Source of the DNA: Vitrella brassicaformis
Taxonomy: Eukaryota > Sar > Vitrellaceae
Direction: 5' to 3'
Assembly: GCA_001179505.1 (NCBI GenBank)
Contig: CDMY01000312.1
Location: 16,807-80,806, forward strand
DNA length: 64,000 nt
In this document: positions 60,578 through 64,000 of the stretch, piece after piece
Position numbering within the stretch: position 1 is the stretch's first letter
How the letters are laid out: each line of letters begins with the position of its first letter
Translations under genes and position numbers: made by a program
The notes under the pieces: model-generated
Seen by the model: only the letters and a program-made list of their open reading frames with translations
Told to the model about the DNA's origin: nothing
The model's database searches: none

Positions 60578-62919
60578 CTAGTCGCGTCGGAATATCAAGG
60601 TGAAGTGAGGGCAGAAGTCATGTGGCCCCATCCTGCCATATTTGTCTCGGTCGATGGCCACCAGCATCAACAGCGCGAAGTAGCTGATGGGCGATAGCCA
60701 GTTCATAACCAAGGCGCACACAAATCCCCACAGCCGCCTCCTCACCGCAGTGGGCTCCTTCTCGCTCGACAGTAAGGGCAGGTTCGTCACGCGAACTAGA
60801 AACTGAAGACAGGGAGACAGAGGCCTTTGTCTGTGAGCCATCTGTTTTCTGCACCAGAAAGAGGCCGCACTCGAGAGTGGCCTCGATTGCGATGAGGACG
60901 AGCATGCCACCGAGCCTCTCGGCTAACCGCTGGGCCGATGGGTGCAACACGTGGTCGAAGGCCAAATGTGAGAGGTTTGTGAAGACCAATGTCGTGAACT
61001 CGGCCAAAGTGTAGACGTGCACCTGCTGAGAGAAGGAGATAGACACATAGAGACACGACATAGACAACGCCGGTGTACGCGCCTTCTTCTTTGTTACGTC
61101 GCTGATGCATCTGAGTATGCGTGGCGACGCGTGGTGGGCCACAAAAGTCGTCTGGACGTCCAGGAAGGTGCTCAGAGACCGCAGGGACGACCGGCTGAAG
61201 GCGGTGCGAAAGCGGTCCACAGACGTGAAGCTGATCATGGTCGACAGGCTGCTCGTCGGCCGGGCCAGGCGCCTCTCTCGCTTGTCTGCTGTCGCATCAT
61301 TGCCTTTTGGCGTTGTAACCCCACGCGACTGCCGCTTGGGGGCGTCGATGCTGTCGAACTCGTTGCATTGGTCTGGTGGGCGCTTGCCTGTGTTGTCAGT
61401 GTGCCAGTAGGGTCCAATCGTCTGCATCAGTCGTCTGCGCGCAGCCATGCCCAGAATGGCACCTGACAGACACAAGGGCCGCCGCAATGTGTCGCTCTTT
61501 GTGTCGGTGCGCTCTTGGCCGCTAACTGAAAGGGATTGCCATGTCTGAGAGACACACATCGGCAGATTACAGTACTAATCATGGTCTCGTACATTCCCAT
61601 TCAGTTTTCTCTTCACCTGTGAAGAAGTCGAAGAGGCCAAAGATGAGGGAGTTGAGCATCTGCACTTGCAGTGTGTCCATTTTGGCTTGCAGCATCCGGG
61701 GCAGCAACTACGTGAACCAAATACGCACAGACGATGAACGAGGCAGCGAACGAGACGGGCAGCATGGCATGCATGCGAGACCAGGTAGGCGAGAGATACA
61801 AAGGAGAGGCCGGGGACAAAATGCAAAAGCGGCCCATCCTGCAATTTGTAAACAGAGAGAGACACCATGCGTTTGCTGGCTGGCTTCTTGCTCGCTCACT
61901 ACTGACTTTCACTGATCGTGCGGTGGCCGTCACGAGTGCCACAAGGGGCCAACCCGCCATGAGGGTCATCATCGCCACGCGGGTCCTCTCCCCGTCGGTT
62001 GTCGCAACTATCGCCAGAGGCAGGAAGTTGACACTCCACACCAGTCCTACACTGCAGCAGATCGCCCAGATGAAGGTCATTTGGAGGGCGTACACCCGTT
62101 TCCGTCTCACGGTCTTCATGTCCCTGCCACAGCTGCGGAAGAACAGGTAAGGGGTGATGAACAGGTAGAAGGGCACCGACGGGTACAGAAACACGGCGTG
62201 CTGCACCAGAGCCGACCATCCTGCGTGGTGGGCGATGCTGCATCCGAGAGAGGTATAGAAAATGGGCAGGAAGTACACCCAGGTCTTCCGGAACCGTCGC
62301 CACGACGCGCGCAGATCGCTCTCCACCATCATGGTGAGACACCCGATGTTGCCAAAGGTGATCAAAAGCCGCCGAATGACGTCCAGGATGGCCCACGGCA
62401 CCGTCACAGCTCGGTCCTCACAGGCCCGCCAGTAGCCCACATACACGGCCGCCCCGACAGCACCAATCACGGCTGCGAAGCCCAGCTGCCGCAAGATAAC
62501 ACGGGCAGCCTCCTCATCGTGCGGGAGAAGGGCTCGGGGGTGAACCGGGCCACCAGCACCTCCACGTCCCCCCTCCGCTCATAGCATATCGTGGTCTCGA
62601 ACTCCTGATATGACGCGTGGGGGTAGCCGGCGGCCTCCCGAAACTCCGCCACCTGCGCGATGAGTGCCTTCTCCTCTGCCAACATTGCCCTCTGACGCCT
62701 GCCGGTCTGGTGCACCTCTTCGTCTCCCACGTCATCGCAGCTGATCTCTGCGCACTGCCCCACAGCCTCGATGGTGTACTGCTGCTGCTGGCCTCTGCTT
62801 TTGCTGCTCTTGCTCTCCTCTTGGGGCTGTGATTCTGCGGCTGTGACGACGTCGTTGGCCGGTGGCGATGACGGCGGCAGTTCCCCAATCTCCACCGCGA
62901 CTTGCTTCTCCGTCGTCAT
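60578..62919 (-). CDS. Polytopic membrane protein of unknown function
   Basis: Likely ATG 62919 (MTTEKQVAVEIGELPPS...); an upstream ATG at 63063 is also in frame. The first 130 residues are soluble and acidic. A short intron (donor GTGCTGG near 62545) joins VE to AARVILRQLGF. Hydrophobic helices follow: AAVIGAVGAAVYVGYW, TWVYFLPIFYTSLGCSI, VPFYLFITPYLFF, MTFIWAICCSVGLVWSV, MMTLMAGWPLVALVTA. After a basic loop rich in Arg/Ser (TADKRERRLARPTS) come more helices: LAEFTTLVFTNLSHLAF, GGMLVLIAIEATLECGLFLV, ALVMNWLSPISYFALLMLVA. About eight transmembrane segments in total; ends in TAG at 60578. No transporter or receptor family is recognised. Confidence 0.6.
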
Positions 62920-63061
62920 CGGAGGGAAGGGAGAAATTGAACGTTGGGCAAACGGTCGGGGTGCAAGCTCAGATCTCTTGAGCGTGATGAATGCCCTACA
63001 ATGTCCGCCCGGCCCAGTGAATCTCACCTTGATCTGATCTGATCTCTCTGATCTTCCCTCC

Positions 63062-64000
63062 ATGAGTGCCGCGCTTGCTGCCCCTCCGCCTTTATCGCAG
63101 GAGCCGCCGACAGCTCAGCAGCCCTTTGTATCGCTGCCTTCCCATCCCCCTCCCCAGCAAACTTCCGAGTCACCCAACAGCTTGCTGCTGCCGCGCTATC
63201 AGTGTGACGATGAGATCTCCTCGACGCACGTGAGGTTTAAGGGTGCCGTGTCAGCCATCACTTGTACGAGCGCACGCACACAGGACACCGACATGTGCAT
63301 GTGAGCGTAGCGGTCAAAGATCTTGTGCTTGCTGCGCTGCACGTGTGTGTGCAGGTACAGACCACTATGTGGTGACGGGCGACATGGCGGGAGTCATCTG
63401 CCTCTGGTGTGTGGTGTGAAGGGGAATGGACGCACTCTCACCTGCAAGCACAACACTCATCTCTCTCTCCTGTCTGCAGGCTGACCACGACTGTCTCATC
63501 TGATGGCGCCCTCCCTGCTGGCTCACTGGGGTCCTCCCCCATCCGCCCGTTCAAGCAGCTGCTCCCCCCTCACGCCTACCCCATCACACAACTGGCCGCC
63601 ACGTCCGACCAGATGTACCTGGTGTCCCTCGACCAGTCGGGCCTCATGCGCACCACCGCGCTGCCGGCGCCGGATGAGGAGCAGCAGATGGACGATGGTG
63701 GTGGTGGCAATGGCGAGAACGAGTGGGACAGGCCTCCGCCGCTGGCTGAGAGGGCGACTGAGGGGTTCTGCATGTGCATGGCCGATGACGACCGATCGGT
63801 GGTGATAAGGGAGGGAGGGCGGGAAATAGATAGACGTGGGTGTACTCCCTGCCTGATGCGCATACACTTGTCCGTCCGTGTGTGTACGTGACGTCATTGC
63901 GTCAGATCCTCGGCGGCTACCTGGGGGAGCTGACGGTGTATCCCATCGAGAAGGGCGACCAAAGGCTGAAGGTCTCCGGTGAGTGAGTGAATGGACGACA
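63062..64000 (+). CDS. WD40-like repeat protein, N-terminal part (runs off the window)
   Basis: ATG 63062 (MSAALAAPPPLSQ...). A Pro/Gln-rich leader is followed by YQCDDEISSTHVRFKGAVSA and then blade-like strands: HYVVTGDMAGVICLW (a typical G-D-x-x-G-x-x-x-x-W WD blade), ITQLAATSDQMYLVSLDQSG, GFCMCMADDDRSVVI and ILGGYLGELTVYPI. Introns at about 63263-63355 and 63407-63480 are GT-AG. Sequence continues past 64000, so length and C-terminus are unknown. Its start overlaps the possible upstream ATG of the minus-strand membrane protein on the shared CATG at 63061-63064. Confidence 0.55.

Noticed and set aside
62490-62550. Frame change in the polytopic membrane protein between ERRGDVE and AARVILRQLGF
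   Set aside because: A short GT-AG intron of about 50 bp explains it without a frameshift.

Overview
This 64 kb window is eukaryotic nuclear DNA that is dense in genes. Almost every gene is split by short GT-AG introns of roughly 50-100 bp, many of them filled with TG/CA microsatellites, and genes lie on both strands with very small gaps. Coding DNA is GC-rich, and the gaps carry GACA, GGAT, CA and CT microsatellites. The gene set includes BRCA2, Aurora kinase, eIF4E, C1D/Rrp47, a Deltex-type E3 ligase, a starch-binding CBM20 domain, and MATH, TLDc and multi-C2 proteins. Together with the intron style this suggests an alveolate, most likely a chromerid close to Vitrella brassicaformis. That placement is an inference from gene style and was not tested by any search.

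Layout. 0-15 kb: repeat-rich non-coding DNA; a poorly resolved minus-strand gene; a transmembrane coiled-coil MATH-like protein (-); a kelch-BTB protein (+); a DUF72-UIM-UBX fusion (-); a CBM20 fragment (-); a membrane RING-H2 E3 (+). 15.8-26 kb: a BRCA2 homologue (-) head-to-head with an Aurora-type kinase (+), then a C1D/Rrp47 exosome cofactor (-). 26-39 kb: a region rich in duplications, with a DRE-TIM-like/TLDc fusion (+), an eIF4E-like gene with a stop codon in place of a cap-binding tryptophan (-), a CysQ/IMPase-like phosphatase (+), a gene built from two tandem copies of an unknown domain (-), a BTB-TLDc protein (-), and a ChaC-type gamma-glutamylcyclotransferase (-). 39-50 kb: an atypical Rab-like GTPase (+), a SAM methyltransferase (-) head-to-head with a WWE-WWE-RING-DTC Deltex ligase (+), a small basic protein (-), and a 30-bp-periodic A-tract array. 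50-64 kb: a very large ankyrin / coiled-coil / six-C2 protein (-) containing a 300 bp assembly gap, a coiled-coil protein (+), a polytopic membrane protein (-), and the start of a WD40-like protein (+) that runs off the window.

Functional themes. Ubiquitin and signalling domains recur (RING-H2, BTB, UIM/UBX, Deltex), as do chromosome maintenance genes (BRCA2 beside Aurora) and membrane or trafficking proteins (multi-C2, Rab-like). There are no operons. Several neighbouring genes are head-to-head with 0-70 bp between start codons, so shared promoters are likely. Exon limits given here were read by eye from reading frame, GT-AG sites and domain continuity; first exons and UTRs are the least certain parts.
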